Source: Labilibacter sediminis
GTDB taxonomy: Bacteria > Bacteroidota > Bacteroidia > Bacteroidales > Marinilabiliaceae
NCBI RefSeq assembly: GCF_005877885.1
Contig: NZ_VCHY01000007.1
Location: 1 to 64,000, forward strand
Reading direction: 5' to 3'
Length of the DNA stretch: 64,000 bases
The stretch's first letter is position 1. The number at the start of each line of letters is the position of its first letter. Positions 25,208 through 34,872 of this stretch are shown one piece after another. Made by a program: the position numbers and the translations under genes. The notes under the pieces were generated by a model, which saw only the letters and a program-made list of their open reading frames with translations, did no database searches and was not told where the DNA came from.

Positions 25208-28200
25208 GTGATATTAATACCCGGCGTGCAAAATTTTGCCGGGAATATTCTTACTTCCAGACTGTCAGAAGACACAGGTGTTAATGTATCTTTTAAAGAC
25301 ATAAGATTCTACCCCATTAAAAAACTTGTTATTAATGACTTTCTCATCAACGACACCCAAAAGGATACATTATTATTTATCAAAGAAATTAGTGCTAGTA
25401 TTGACAGCCTTAACTTTAAAGAAAGAAAATTATACCTGGGAAGAATCACGCTTAACGAATTAAATTCCAAAATATACAAGGATTCACTGGGAACAAACTT
25501 TCATTTTATAATAGACTCGCTTTTTAAAGAGAGAAGCGAATCATCAACGTGGAAATACAATACGCAGGAAATCTGGTTAAGAAACAGTAAGCTTTCATAC
25601 AAGAATAAACTTGCGTCTGCTTCAAACACAAAATTTAATCCGAATAATGTAGAACTTTCTTCGGTAAATATTCTGATTGATCATATTGATTTGTTCTCTG
25701 ATTCAATTTCGGCACGAATGAAGAATTTATCGGCTAAAGATCATTCGGGTCTTATGATTAAAAATTCAAAAGGCGAGATCCGAGCTGGGAGTAAAGGTTT
25801 TAACCTATACAACTTCAGATTATCTGCAAATCACTCTTATTTAAGCATCGATCATTTCAGTGCAAAATATGATTCAGCACAAGCTTTAAAAAATTTCATA
25901 CATAACGTCCCCTTTAGTTTAAAAATCAATTCTCTTTCTGCCGATAAAAAAGATTTTTCTTACATCATCCCAAATTTTCCAAATCTTCAGGACAGAATAA
26001 ACTTAAAGGGTACTTTTTCAGGCACTATTGCTAATTTAAAAGGAAGCAACATTCATATCAATGCAGGGTCAAACACTCAAATGCAAACCAACTTTGATAT
26101 ATCCGGATTACCTGACATTAATGAAAGTTACCTCTATCTAAATGTTAAAAAACTATCTACTACCATTGGTGATCTTGAAAAAGTTACCGGATTAAATGAT
26201 CGTACCAAAGAAATAGATTTCCCTGAATCGTTTGATAAAATGGGTAACATTGAATACAGTGGAAAATTTTCCGGTTTTACGGATAACTTAGTTGCTTTTG
26301 GTCGCTTTAAAACAGACATTGGTGTTTTAAATACCGATATAGGTTTTAAAATTGACAAAGACAATAAATTAATATATTCCGGTCTGTTAAACACAGAAGC
26401 TTTTAACATTGGTCATTTAACAGGCTCTGCCAAAAACCTGAATAAAGTAACTATGGATGTTGCTGTTCAAGGATACAGAACAACAGACTATCATTTTAAC
26501 ACCTTTATAAAAGGGACCATTGATTCCATCGATTTTAATAACTATAAATACGAAAAGGTCGTTTTAAACGGTTTGTTATCTAACAACAAATTTAATGGTC
26601 AGGTTACGCTAAACGACCCCAATGCTAAGTTATTCTTCAACGGAAAAATTGATTTTAACAACGAGATACCACAAGCTGATTTTGAAGCATCATTACACAA
26701 TGTTAAGCTTGATAAATTAAATTTAGCACCAAAACTTATAAACAGCGAAGTTAACTTATCACTTGTATCTCAACTTAAAGGTAATAGCATAGATAATATT
26801 ACTGGTAACCTATTGCTTTATGATGGTCACCTAACCACTGAAGACAAAGAAGTTAGACTGGACACTCTACTAATAAGTTCTTTGTTGGAAGATGAAATCA
26901 AAACCTTAAAAATAGAATCTGATATACTTGATGCTCAAATAAAAGGAAGCTATAAACTCGCTAGCTTTGGTAATGAAATTAAAAATGAAATTGGTAAATA
27001 CCTTCCTGCTCTGGTTGAAAGTTCAGAAAAACCAATTAATAATTCCGGCAATTATTCTTTTGACATACGCACCAAAAACCTTTCGTCGCTTATAGAAATT
27101 ATTTCTCCTGATATTGAAATTTCAGACGGTAGTGGTATAAATGGTTTTTTCAATGGTGATCAGCATAATTTTGAACTTCATGGTCAGTTTGGAAAAGTAA
27201 GATACAAATCCATTCATGGAGATAACGTTGATTTAGATATAAAAACCAACGAAAATAAACTAGCATCAAATTTCAACAGCGAACTCCTTTCTCTGGGCAA
27301 CATTATTCCTCTTCATAATTTTAAAATTATGCAACAAGCAGCAGGAGATAGCATGCTGCTATATAGTAATTGGGATAATTTTGAAGAACATAGAAATAGC
27401 GGGGCTTTATACACCAAAACAAAATTTAAGAAATCGCACGATAATAAGCTATTTACCTTAGTTGAACTTTTTCCCTCTGAAGTCATTATCAACGATTCAA
27501 CCTGGAACATACAAGAATCGAATATTAACATTACTCCATATGGATTCAGGATAAATACATTCAGAGTTTGGCACATCAATCAGGAAATAAATATTAATGG
27601 GTCACTATTTAAAACCAGCTCGGGTAAGCTCATTTCTCATTTCCAAAACATTGACTTAAGCGAAGTAACACAATTATTTAGCATTCGACGATTAAATTTC
27701 GACGGAATATTAAACGGCCGAATAGAGGTAAAAGAAAACTTCAGTAGTCCGATCATAACCAGCAATTTACTCTTAGATGATTTAAGAATCAACGATGAAG
27801 ATGTTGGTGATTTATTTATTGAATCGAGTTGGGATAAAACGCAAAAAGCTGTTATTGTTGATACCGAAATTAAAAAACAAGACATTACACCTTTAATTGG
27901 CAGCGGTTACTTTAAACCATCAAATAAGGATTACAATTTTAATTTTGAACTCGACAGCCTTCCTATAGGTTTTTTAAATCTTTATCTAAGCAAGATCATG
28001 CAAAACCTAAAAGGAACTGCTACCGGTAAACTGGATCTGCGCAAAACCAAATACGGCGTTGGTCTTGACGGAGGACTAACGGTAAATAAAGCCAAATTTG
28101 ATGTCGGGCTTCTTAAATGCTCATTTTTCCTGGAAGATTCAGTAAGCTTTACGCCAACATCCATTGTCTTTAACAATATGACCGTAACTGATCCGAACGG

Positions 28201-29617
28201 AAAGAAAGGAAAATTCAATGGCTCCATATATCATCGTAATTTCTATAACATGAGTTACGATCTGTACCTTAGAGCAAACAATATGCTCCTGTTAAACAGT
28301 CAGGAGAAAGACAACCCCTTATACTATGGAACTGTTTACGGTACAGGCGATTTGGCCATTACCGGAACAACATATGATCTGCTCATTGACATCAATGCAA
28401 AAACAGAAAAAAACACCAGGTTTTTCATTCCCATGTCTGACAGGCAAGAATCTCTAAATAGCAATTTCATACAGTTTATTAACACCTCAGATACACTTTC
28501 AAAAGACATCACTACAATTGAAGAAGAATACCAAATAGACTTATCAAACTTTGCTTTAAGTATGGGTATTGAAATAACTCCGGATGCTCAGGTACAAGTT
28601 ATTTTTGATCCCGCATTAGGAGATATTTTAAAAAGCTCAGGGAAAGGAAATCTTCAGGTTAATATGGACAAAGAAGGCGATGTAACTTTCTTTGGCGATT
28701 ATGTAGCAGAGGAAGGGGACTACCTGTTTTCTTTAGAAAATGTTGTAAACAAACGTTTTGACATAACCGAAGGAGGAACTGTCATTTGGGAAGGAGATCC
28801 ATATAACGCCATCATAGATTTAACAGCAACATACAAACTTAAAACGTCTCTTCAACCCTTAATGATGACTTCTTCAAGCGAAGGCAGTGATAGTCCGGAA
28901 AGTGCGCGTCGTGTCCCTATTCATTGCGATATGATTTTAGGAGATCGCCTATCTCAACCGACCATACAATTTGATATTTCGGCACCTACCATGGAGCAGT
29001 CTACCCAAAATTTAATAGAAGATGCCATCAGTACAGAAGAAGAGTTAAACAGACAAGTACTTTCTCTTCTTGTACTGAATAAATTTTATACACCGGATTA
29101 CAATGCAAATAATTCAGGTGCTACAAGGGTAAACAGTGCTGCAATAGCCAATACTTCCGAGGTTATATCAAGCCAGCTAAGCAACTGGCTTTCACAGATC
29201 AGCAACGATTTCGATATTGGTATAAGTTACAGACCTGAAGATGAAATTTCGAGCGAACAAATTGAGGTTGCTCTATCTACCCAAATATTTAACGACAGGG
29301 TTACCCTCAACGGAAATGTAGAATATGGTAAGTTCAGCCAGACCCAACAAAACTCCAGTAATATAGTTGGTGATTTTGACATGGATGTGAAACTTAATAA
29401 ATCAGGAAGTTTGCGTGCCAAAGCTTATACCCACAGTAATGATGACTTTAGCTTTGACAACTCCCCTACAACCGAAGGCGTTGGTATCTCGTACCACGAA
29501 GAGTTTAATACTTTTGGAGAGCTATTTCGCAAATACTGGAATTGGATTACCGGGAAAGGTAAAAAAGAAAAAAGAGTAAAAGAGGAAGAAGATAAAAATA
29601 ACAATAACGACAAATAA
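25208..29617 (+). CDS. TamB-like translocation/assembly module protein (DUF490)
   Basis: At least 1469 residues. It is built almost wholly of repetitive beta-strand sequence (AsmA/TamB-type beta-taco groove) and ends in a TamB/DUF490 domain (about residues 1080-1430) with FFGDYVAEEGDYLFSLENVVN and ATYKLKTSLQP. TamB proteins bridge inner and outer membrane in lipid or beta-barrel transport. The first canonical start is GTG 25208, but the same frame is open upstream and encodes a basic start plus TM helix (from about 25136: KKSYKILFYSLLGLILSPIL). That anchor is expected for the family, so translation may begin at a rare codon (ATT 25136 or ATA 25121). Confidence 0.85.
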   Translation: MILIPGVQNFAGNILTSRLSEDTGVNVSFKDIRFYPIKKLVINDFLINDTQKDTLLFIKEISASIDSLNFKERKLYLGRITLNELNSKIYKDSLGTNFHFIIDSLFKERSESSTWKYNTQEIWLRNSKLSYKNKLASASNTKFNPNNVELSSVNILIDHIDLFSDSISARMKNLSAKDHSGLMIKNSKGEIRAGSKGFNLYNFRLSANHSYLSIDHFSAKYDSAQALKNFIHNVPFSLKINSLSADKKDFSYIIPNFPNLQDRINLKGTFSGTIANLKGSNIHINAGSNTQMQTNFDISGLPDINESYLYLNVKKLSTTIGDLEKVTGLNDRTKEIDFPESFDKMGNIEYSGKFSGFTDNLVAFGRFKTDIGVLNTDIGFKIDKDNKLIYSGLLNTEAFNIGHLTGSAKNLNKVTMDVAVQGYRTTDYHFNTFIKGTIDSIDFNNYKYEKVVLNGLLSNNKFNGQVTLNDPNAKLFFNGKIDFNNEIPQADFEASLHNVKLDKLNLAPKLINSEVNLSLVSQLKGNSIDNITGNLLLYDGHLTTEDKEVRLDTLLISSLLEDEIKTLKIESDILDAQIKGSYKLASFGNEIKNEIGKYLPALVESSEKPINNSGNYSFDIRTKNLSSLIEIISPDIEISDGSGINGFFNGDQHNFELHGQFGKVRYKSIHGDNVDLDIKTNENKLASNFNSELLSLGNIIPLHNFKIMQQAAGDSMLLYSNWDNFEEHRNSGALYTKTKFKKSHDNKLFTLVELFPSEVIINDSTWNIQESNINITPYGFRINTFRVWHINQEININGSLFKTSSGKLISHFQNIDLSEVTQLFSIRRLNFDGILNGRIEVKENFSSPIITSNLLLDDLRINDEDVGDLFIESSWDKTQKAVIVDTEIKKQDITPLIGSGYFKPSNKDYNFNFELDSLPIGFLNLYLSKIMQNLKGTATGKLDLRKTKYGVGLDGGLTVNKAKFDVGLLKCSFFLEDSVSFTPTSIVFNNMTVTDPNGKKGKFNGSIYHRNFYNMSYDLYLRANNMLLLNSQEKDNPLYYGTVYGTGDLAITGTTYDLLIDINAKTEKNTRFFIPMSDRQESLNSNFIQFINTSDTLSKDITTIEEEYQIDLSNFALSMGIEITPDAQVQVIFDPALGDILKSSGKGNLQVNMDKEGDVTFFGDYVAEEGDYLFSLENVVNKRFDITEGGTVIWEGDPYNAIIDLTATYKLKTSLQPLMMTSSSEGSDSPESARRVPIHCDMILGDRLSQPTIQFDISAPTMEQSTQNLIEDAISTEEELNRQVLSLLVLNKFYTPDYNANNSGATRVNSAAIANTSEVISSQLSNWLSQISNDFDIGISYRPEDEISSEQIEVALSTQIFNDRVTLNGNVEYGKFSQTQQNSSNIVGDFDMDVKLNKSGSLRAKAYTHSNDDFSFDNSPTTEGVGISYHEEFNTFGELFRKYWNWITGKGKKEKRVKEEEDKNNNNDK

Positions 29618-29735
29618 CTTTAAAGGATATATACCAAACAGTAAATTTTAACTATCACACTTTTATCCGGTCAATTACGTTACAGATTATAAAACAATTT
29701 CTATTTTTACTGAAATTATTAAACTATTCATTTCT

Positions 29736-30428
29736 ATGAACCCAATATTATTAATACAATCATCCGTTACAGAAACTGCAGAGGTAGCAGCTGAAGTTGC
29801 AGAAACTCAAATGAATTACTTTGAAATGGCCAAAGCTGGTGGATTAATAATGATTCCATTGGTACTTCTTTCGTTTGTAGCTGTTTATATTTTTATTGAA
29901 AGATATCTGGCCATTAACAAAGCTGCATCAGAAGACTTGAGCTTTATGAATAAAATTAAGGAATACATTCACGAAGGTAAAATTGACTCTGCATATTCTC
30001 TTTGTCAGCAGGTAGACAATCCGGTTAGTAGAATGATAGAAAAAGGAATTAGCAGAATTGGAAGACCTTTACAGGATGTAAATACAGCTGTTGAAAATAT
30101 TGGTAATCTGGAAATAAGCCGTCTCGAAAAAGGACTTCCTACTTTAGCCACAGTTGCAGGTGGTGCTCCCATGATAGGCTTTTTAGGTACTGTAATTGGA
30201 ATGATTCGTGCTTTTTTTGATATGGCTAATGCGGGAAACAACATTGATGTAAGTTTACTTTCTTCGGGTATTTATACGGCCATGGTAACTACTGTAACAG
30301 GTTTGGTTGTGGGGATTATTGCTTACTTCGCATACAACTTTTTAGTAGCTCGTGTTGAAAAAGTGGTATTTAAACTCGAAGCACGCACCATGGAATTTAT
30401 GGATTTATTAAATGAACCTGCAGCATAA
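29736..30428 (+). CDS. exbB: ExbB/TolQ-family proton channel subunit
   Basis: A 230-residue inner-membrane protein with three TM helices (about 34-56, 130-155, 176-200). The MotA/TolQ/ExbB core shows LPTLATVAGGAPMIGFLGTV and SSGIYTAMVTTVTGLVVGI, containing the Thr-rich channel face. It forms the pentameric proton channel that powers TonB with the two ExbD-type proteins encoded just downstream. Followed by a 9-bp-stem hairpin (30445-30474) before exbD, which may tune relative expression. Confidence 0.9.
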   Translation: MNPILLIQSSVTETAEVAAEVAETQMNYFEMAKAGGLIMIPLVLLSFVAVYIFIERYLAINKAASEDLSFMNKIKEYIHEGKIDSAYSLCQQVDNPVSRMIEKGISRIGRPLQDVNTAVENIGNLEISRLEKGLPTLATVAGGAPMIGFLGTVIGMIRAFFDMANAGNNIDVSLLSSGIYTAMVTTVTGLVVGIIAYFAYNFLVARVEKVVFKLEARTMEFMDLLNEPAA

Positions 30429-30444
30429 ATTAGTTAAAGTAAAA

Positions 30445-30474
30445 AGTTGAAAGTTCTTAAGGTATCTTTCAACT
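30445..30474 (+). promoter_or_regulatory. Intercistronic hairpin between exbB and exbD
   Basis: AGTTGAAAG (30445-30453) pairs perfectly with CTTTCAACT (30466-30474). There is no T tract after it, so it is more likely an mRNA-processing or stability element than a terminator. Confidence 0.4.
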
Positions 30475-30504
30475 ATATAACTTTATAAACTTTAAACTTT
30501 TGCA

Positions 30505-30894
30505 ATGGCTTTAAAAAGACGATCGAAAATTAGCGCCAAGTTTAGCATGTCGAGCATGACCGACATAGTTTTTCTGTTGCTTATTTTCTTTATGATCACC
30601 TCTACCATGGTACATCCTAATGCCATTAAATTACTGATACCCAAACAGGCGACTAAAAAAGTGGTGATTGATAAATTTATTAATGCAAGGGTAAACAGGT
30701 ATGGAAAATTTTATATTGCCAATAAAAACGTAAGCGATAATTCTTTAGAAAGTGCTTTGCTAAACGTATACAATAGTTCTGATAAAACGTTTATTAAACT
30801 AAGAACTGATAAAAATGCACCAACCGGCGCTGTAGCAAAAGTACTGGATATTGCAGAATCGCACGGAATAAAAGTGGTTCTTGATATAAAATAA
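30505..30894 (+). CDS. exbD: ExbD/TolR-family protein, first copy
   Basis: A 129-residue protein with a short cytosolic start, one TM helix (about 19-38) containing the conserved SSMTDIVFLLLIFFMI with the proton-carrying Asp at about residue 20, and a periplasmic domain ending VLDIAESHGIKVVLDIK. It is the stator partner of ExbB. The TM segment is nearly the same as in the second ExbD 59 bp downstream, whereas the periplasmic parts differ, so the pair may form a mixed dimer. Confidence 0.9.
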   Translation: MALKRRSKISAKFSMSSMTDIVFLLLIFFMITSTMVHPNAIKLLIPKQATKKVVIDKFINARVNRYGKFYIANKNVSDNSLESALLNVYNSSDKTFIKLRTDKNAPTGAVAKVLDIAESHGIKVVLDIK

Positions 30895-30952
30895 AATACA
30901 CTCAAGCATTCAAGTCTTAATACTTGATACTTAATACTTGATACCTTTAAAT

Positions 30953-31348
30953 ATGGCCTTAAAAAAAAGAAGCAAAGTAGAATCCGGTTTTAGCATGTCG
31001 AGCATGACTGACATTGTTTTTCTATTGCTGATATTCTTTATGATTACATCTACCATGGTAACTCCTCCAGCTGTTAAAGATTTGGATCTACCTAAAAGTG
31101 ATCATCAGGCATCGGCCAAACCCAATACCACCATCTCTGTTACCAAAGACTTAAAATATTTTATTCAGGGAGACGAAGTTTCCTTTTGGAGAATGGAGAG
31201 AAGGTTAAAAGAAATTATGACTGAAGAACCTGATACATATATTGCACTTCACGTGGATGAATCGGTTCCTTTTTCTGTTGTGGGTAAAATAAGAGATATA
31301 GCCATTAAAAACAGGTATAAACTCATACTGGCCACTCAGCCCAAATAA
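30953..31348 (+). CDS. exbD: ExbD/TolR-family protein, second copy
   Basis: A 131-residue protein starting MALKKRSKVESGF. An upstream in-frame TTG at 30938 is less likely because the ATG aligns with the first ExbD. The TM helix with the essential Asp (SSMTDIVFLLLIFFMI) is conserved; the periplasmic domain differs from the first copy. The 3' end of the preceding gap contains a short direct repeat (TTAATACTTGATAC-like, about 30917-30944). Part of the exbB-exbD-exbD-tonB set. Confidence 0.9.
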   Translation: MALKKRSKVESGFSMSSMTDIVFLLLIFFMITSTMVTPPAVKDLDLPKSDHQASAKPNTTISVTKDLKYFIQGDEVSFWRMERRLKEIMTEEPDTYIALHVDESVPFSVVGKIRDIAIKNRYKLILATQPK

Positions 31349-31409
31349 AAATTGGGTATACTTACAAAATAACAAGCTCATTTCTTAGCAAACCAAGAAG
31401 TTAAAACAG

Positions 31410-32351
31410 ATGCAAAAAAAATATAACAAACAAGGAGTAATAGGCGCAGTTGTATTTCACTTACTTATTCTTGCTCTATTATTATTTTTTGGATTAACTA
31501 TTTTACCTCAGGAAGAAGAAGGGATACTGGTAAACCTTGGGAATGTAGCTACCGGACTGGGAGAAATAGAACCTCCAAAATCTTCGGCAAAACCAACACC
31601 TGCTGAACCACAAAAAACAACTCCTCCCCCAACACCTAAAGAAGAATCAAATCCTCAGACTGATGAATCAGTAAAAACACAAGATTTTGATGAGGCACCT
31701 GAAGTTAAGAGCGCTGAAGAATTAAAAAAAGAAAAAGAAGAGCAACTTAAAAAACAAAAGGAAGAGGAAGCCAGAAAAAAACGCGAAGAAGAAGAACGTA
31801 AACGTCAGGAAGAAGCTGACCGTATTGCCAAAGCTGAAGCTGAAGCCAAAAGACAAGCTGAATTGGAAAGAAAGCGTAAAGAGGAAGAGGAAAGAAAGAA
31901 ACTTGAAGAACAACAACGCATAGCGGATGAAGCCAGAAACAAGGTAGGCAGTGCATTCGGGAAAACAAACAGCAACAGCTCATCGGAAGGTGATGCCGGT
32001 GGTTCCGGCAACCAAGGTTATGTAACTGGCGATCCTAATAGTAAAAACCGTTCTGGAAGTGGGTTAGGAAATACTGGTACTAGGTTTAATTTAACAGGAA
32101 GATCATTAATTGGAAAAATCCCCACTCCCGATGAAAATGAACAAGAATATGGTATCATTGTAATTCAAATAACTGTTGATAGATACGGTAATGTGACAGG
32201 TGCAGAATTTCAACTTAAGGGATCAACAATTCAAAATACTGTACTTAAAAATGCCTCTATAGAGGCTGCTAAAAAAGCCAAATTTAACTCTGACCCCAAA
32301 GCTGCTGCTTTTCAGAAAGGAACAATTACATTTACCTACGATTTAAATTAA
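31410..32351 (+). CDS. tonB: TonB-like energy transducer
   Basis: A 313-residue protein with an N-terminal TM helix (about 10-32), a Pro-rich stretch (about 50-85), a highly charged Lys/Glu/Arg/Ala helix (about 100-175), a Gly/Ser/Asn linker, and a C-terminal TonB-type domain (about 230-313; IVIQITVDRYGNVTGAEFQLKG). It transmits the ExbB-ExbD motor energy to outer-membrane receptors. The charged helix is longer than usual for TonB and resembles TolA, so a TolA-like role is possible. A near-palindromic hairpin follows. Confidence 0.82.
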   Translation: MQKKYNKQGVIGAVVFHLLILALLLFFGLTILPQEEEGILVNLGNVATGLGEIEPPKSSAKPTPAEPQKTTPPPTPKEESNPQTDESVKTQDFDEAPEVKSAEELKKEKEEQLKKQKEEEARKKREEEERKRQEEADRIAKAEAEAKRQAELERKRKEEEERKKLEEQQRIADEARNKVGSAFGKTNSNSSSEGDAGGSGNQGYVTGDPNSKNRSGSGLGNTGTRFNLTGRSLIGKIPTPDENEQEYGIIVIQITVDRYGNVTGAEFQLKGSTIQNTVLKNASIEAAKKAKFNSDPKAAAFQKGTITFTYDLN

Positions 32352-32366
32352 AGTTACTTACTTTAC

Positions 32367-32395
32367 CTTTTCCAAAGTCCTGAACTTTGGAAAAG
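32367..32395. terminator. Hairpin between convergent tonB and TfoX-C-like genes
   Basis: CTTTTCCAAAGT (32367-32378) and ACTTTGGAAAAG (32384-32395) form a 12-bp stem. The same stem recurs at 36963-36991. There is no strong T tract, so termination is possible but not certain. Confidence 0.45.
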
Positions 32396-32402
32396 CTTAT
32401 TC

Positions 32403-32666
32403 CTATCCTATTTTCATCATCTCATAAAACTCCTTTAGCTCTTGTTTACGCTCTCGGGATAGTTCATGCCAGCGTATTCCCTGAACTGCACCCTCCAAGG
32501 CATAAAGCATATTAATGCAGGCATCTTTTTTATATACTGTCATTATTTTTAGAATCGCTTTTTCACTACCTATCGCTTTTAATTCCTCCGGTGAAAGTAT
32601 TTCAACCCTTTCTAGTTTTGCAGCTAAAGTAGAACCTATATTAGGTAAGTCTGTAAGTTTTTTCAC
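32403..32666 (-). CDS. TfoX C-terminal domain protein
   Basis: An 87-residue protein: LTDLPNIGSTLAAKLERVEI is a helix-hairpin-helix-like start, followed by ELKAIGSEKAI and a helical end INMLYALEGAVQGIRWHELS. These match the TfoX_C domain that forms the second half of the competence regulator Sxy/TfoX. Here the N-terminal TfoX domain is absent, as in many stand-alone Bacteroidetes homologues. Its role is unknown. It is convergent with tonB. Confidence 0.78.
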   Translation of the reverse strand: MKKLTDLPNIGSTLAAKLERVEILSPEELKAIGSEKAILKIMTVYKKDACINMLYALEGAVQGIRWHELSRERKQELKEFYEMMKIG

Positions 32667-32703
32667 AGCTCTTTAACACTATAATTATAAGATATATAAA
32701 AGT

Positions 32704-33288
32704 CTAATTACTTCCTGGAGTTACTAAATAGTGTAATTCTATTGTTTCATGATCTTTATGTCCGAAAAATCCATAAAATTGAATTTCTTCATTTATATAC
32801 TTTTCTACTATTTCAATATGCTCCCCAAAATTAATATCCACCTCATCCATCAGGGTATAGTTACCTAAATTATCTTTAACAACGCTTGTTATATAATTGC
32901 CATTAACATTATCTCCTAATTTTATATTAAAACCTACCTCGCCCACAACATCCTTTTTCAAAATTATACTACTTAAATCATACCGATAATTCTCTTCTCC
33001 AGAATTCGAGTCTTTAATCTTACTCTTTATTACCTCAATATCATACACATAACCATACTCGTAATCTAAACCACGAAGCTCATCTCCTATAGCCCTCCAA
33101 ATAGCGGAGCCAATATCCTTTCCTGTTTGTGTACCATACCACATTAAATTTTCCGTATCATAATAAAAATCTACAGTCCTATAACTATTAATTCTCATCC
33201 GAACCTTATCTGCTTCATCATCTTTATTACATGAAAACAATAATATTGATGCTATAATTAAGACATTATACTTTTTTAGCAACTTCAC
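32704..33288 (-). CDS. Putative lipoprotein, unknown
   Basis: A 194-residue protein with signal peptide and lipobox ILLFSC (Cys20), followed by an acidic NKDDEAD. The mature part is beta-rich and without a motif I recognise. The final third is TLMDEVDINFGEHIEIVEKY, then HYLVTPGSN. It is 99 bp downstream of a beta-barrel-like gene on the same strand and may be co-transcribed. I cannot assign a function. Confidence 0.6.
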   Translation of the reverse strand: MKLLKKYNVLIIASILLFSCNKDDEADKVRMRINSYRTVDFYYDTENLMWYGTQTGKDIGSAIWRAIGDELRGLDYEYGYVYDIEVIKSKIKDSNSGEENYRYDLSSIILKKDVVGEVGFNIKLGDNVNGNYITSVVKDNLGNYTLMDEVDINFGEHIEIVEKYINEEIQFYGFFGHKDHETIELHYLVTPGSN

Positions 33289-33387
33289 TTTTTAGTTTTA
33301 AAAAAAAATTAATCATTCACTTTACATAACCTCTAACCAACACTTGGACCTTTTTAATCAGTACCCCTGTTGTTATTCAAATACTTA

Positions 33388-34437
33388 TTACAAATCAAAC
33401 AATAACCCAACATTTACTGCATAACCAAAATATTCATTCGGAATAATTAAGGTATTAGTAAAAAACTCAAAATCTGAGTTAACTCTTAAAAAAAGTTTAT
33501 TTGACACCTTTAAATTGGCACCTATATTTGCAGAAACGGTATGCCCAACTAAAGAATATAAATTTAAACCATATGAAAAAGTAGGGCGTAAAAAACCTTT
33601 TGGATATACGTACTCAACATGTAGCGGAATTTTCCTAAAATTAATAACCTCTCCGTCTGTATACTCAAAACTAGAGAAAAGTACTCCTGTCTTAAAATAC
33701 AATTTTTCACTCGAGCTAGGCATCCATATATGAGCAAGAACTCCCCCTTGAAATCTTGGAGCTGTGTGTACATCTGAAAACGCACTTACCCCGATTCCTC
33801 CAAATGCTACTTCTGGCAACACTTTAAAAAGAGGCAGCTTTTTTTCATATATAATACACTTTTCTCCATCGCATACTGCATTGTGGTAATCACTCGCTAA
33901 GTTAATCAGGTTCTTACGTTCTGGTTTCTTCACACTATTAATTCGTGATTGCAACTGTGGAGCATCCTTCATATAATAACTAAGCAATCCAATATGTTTT
34001 TTCGACTCAAAATAGATTTGCTTTCCATCCACCTCTTTAATCCCCTCTTCATATGGCATTTCTACCATAGACTCATTTTCTTTTTCTAAATAAAAATGAT
34101 CCCCATGGGTATCTCGTAAGTAATACATACTTACAATTCCTTTTATAAGATACTCCATAAAAAAACTTTGTCCTTTTATTTCTTTGGAGATATAATATTT
34201 ACCATCCTTAAACCTGTACCCTAGGATTTCGCTGGGAGAATATTCAACAATAGCACCTTCGTTCGACTTATATTTGCAAATACTTCCCATCAGTAAATCA
34301 CCTCGATAATCTATTTCTCCATACAAGGTATCTCCATCTAATGCGAGAACATAACCCGGTTTATAAAAGGTTTGAGCATCTACAAATTCAGATACACTAA
34401 TTAATACAATAAGAAGGAAGAAATTTTTAAACTTCAT
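33388..34437 (-). CDS. Exported beta-rich protein, probable outer-membrane barrel
   Basis: A 349-residue protein with a signal peptide ending in AQ (about 21-22). The first half contains GYVLALDGDTLYGEIDYRGD and repeated Tyr/Lys/Glu strands, a pattern common in uncharacterised Bacteroidetes proteins. The second half (about 215-349) has alternating strands ending YAVNVGLLFDL, with a terminal aromatic/hydrophobic residue as in outer-membrane barrels. It lies directly downstream of the 173-bp foldback element. Function unknown. Confidence 0.6.
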   Translation of the reverse strand: MKFKNFFLLIVLISVSEFVDAQTFYKPGYVLALDGDTLYGEIDYRGDLLMGSICKYKSNEGAIVEYSPSEILGYRFKDGKYYISKEIKGQSFFMEYLIKGIVSMYYLRDTHGDHFYLEKENESMVEMPYEEGIKEVDGKQIYFESKKHIGLLSYYMKDAPQLQSRINSVKKPERKNLINLASDYHNAVCDGEKCIIYEKKLPLFKVLPEVAFGGIGVSAFSDVHTAPRFQGGVLAHIWMPSSSEKLYFKTGVLFSSFEYTDGEVINFRKIPLHVEYVYPKGFLRPTFSYGLNLYSLVGHTVSANIGANLKVSNKLFLRVNSDFEFFTNTLIIPNEYFGYAVNVGLLFDL

Positions 34438-34455
34438 AATAATAAGGCTTGTGTT

Positions 34456-34628
34456 TTAACCCGGATTATGTGTTAGAACATCGTTATGAGGAATGAAAGT
34501 GCAAACAATCAAGGACTTGTTGAGACGACTCATAGCACCGCTATGGTGAGTTGAAACAAGTTAGTTTACGCCTTGATTGGCAGTAGTTTCATTACGTAAT
34601 AGGTTTTCTAACGCATATTGCGGGTTAA
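34456..34628. mobile_element. 173-bp foldback (MITE-like) element
   Basis: Terminal inverted repeats of 23 bp, 34456-34478 and 34606-34628, match at 20 of 23 positions (TTAACCCG...GTTAGAA). Inside, CAATCAAGG (34506-34514) pairs with CCTTGATTG (34571-34579), ACTTGTT (34515-34521) with AACAAGT (34555-34561) and CATAG (34531-34535) with CTATG (34541-34545), so most of the element folds into one long stem. No ORF is present, as expected for a non-autonomous element. A clear target-site duplication is not visible. It could also act as a structured RNA. Confidence 0.55.
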
Positions 34629-34872
34629 TGGTTACTATTTAATATTTCTAAAAACAGATTTATTCACACTGTAAAAAGCTATTTTTGCGACTCCAAAAAT
34701 AACATTTGATTTAAAATAATAGTTACATTCTTCAATGAAAAATCAGATATGCTTTGTTATGGAAGCTGTATTTTAATGATAGCAACCTGTTTTTGTATAA
34801 AAAACACATGCATTATTGATTTTACTACATAAAAATATTTTGATGGGTCAGATTCAATGAATTTACCTCGTC

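Noticed and set aside
31722-32011. Phe/Leu/Ser-rich ORFs antisense to tonB
   Set aside because: They are the complement of the Lys/Glu-rich helix of the TonB-like protein.
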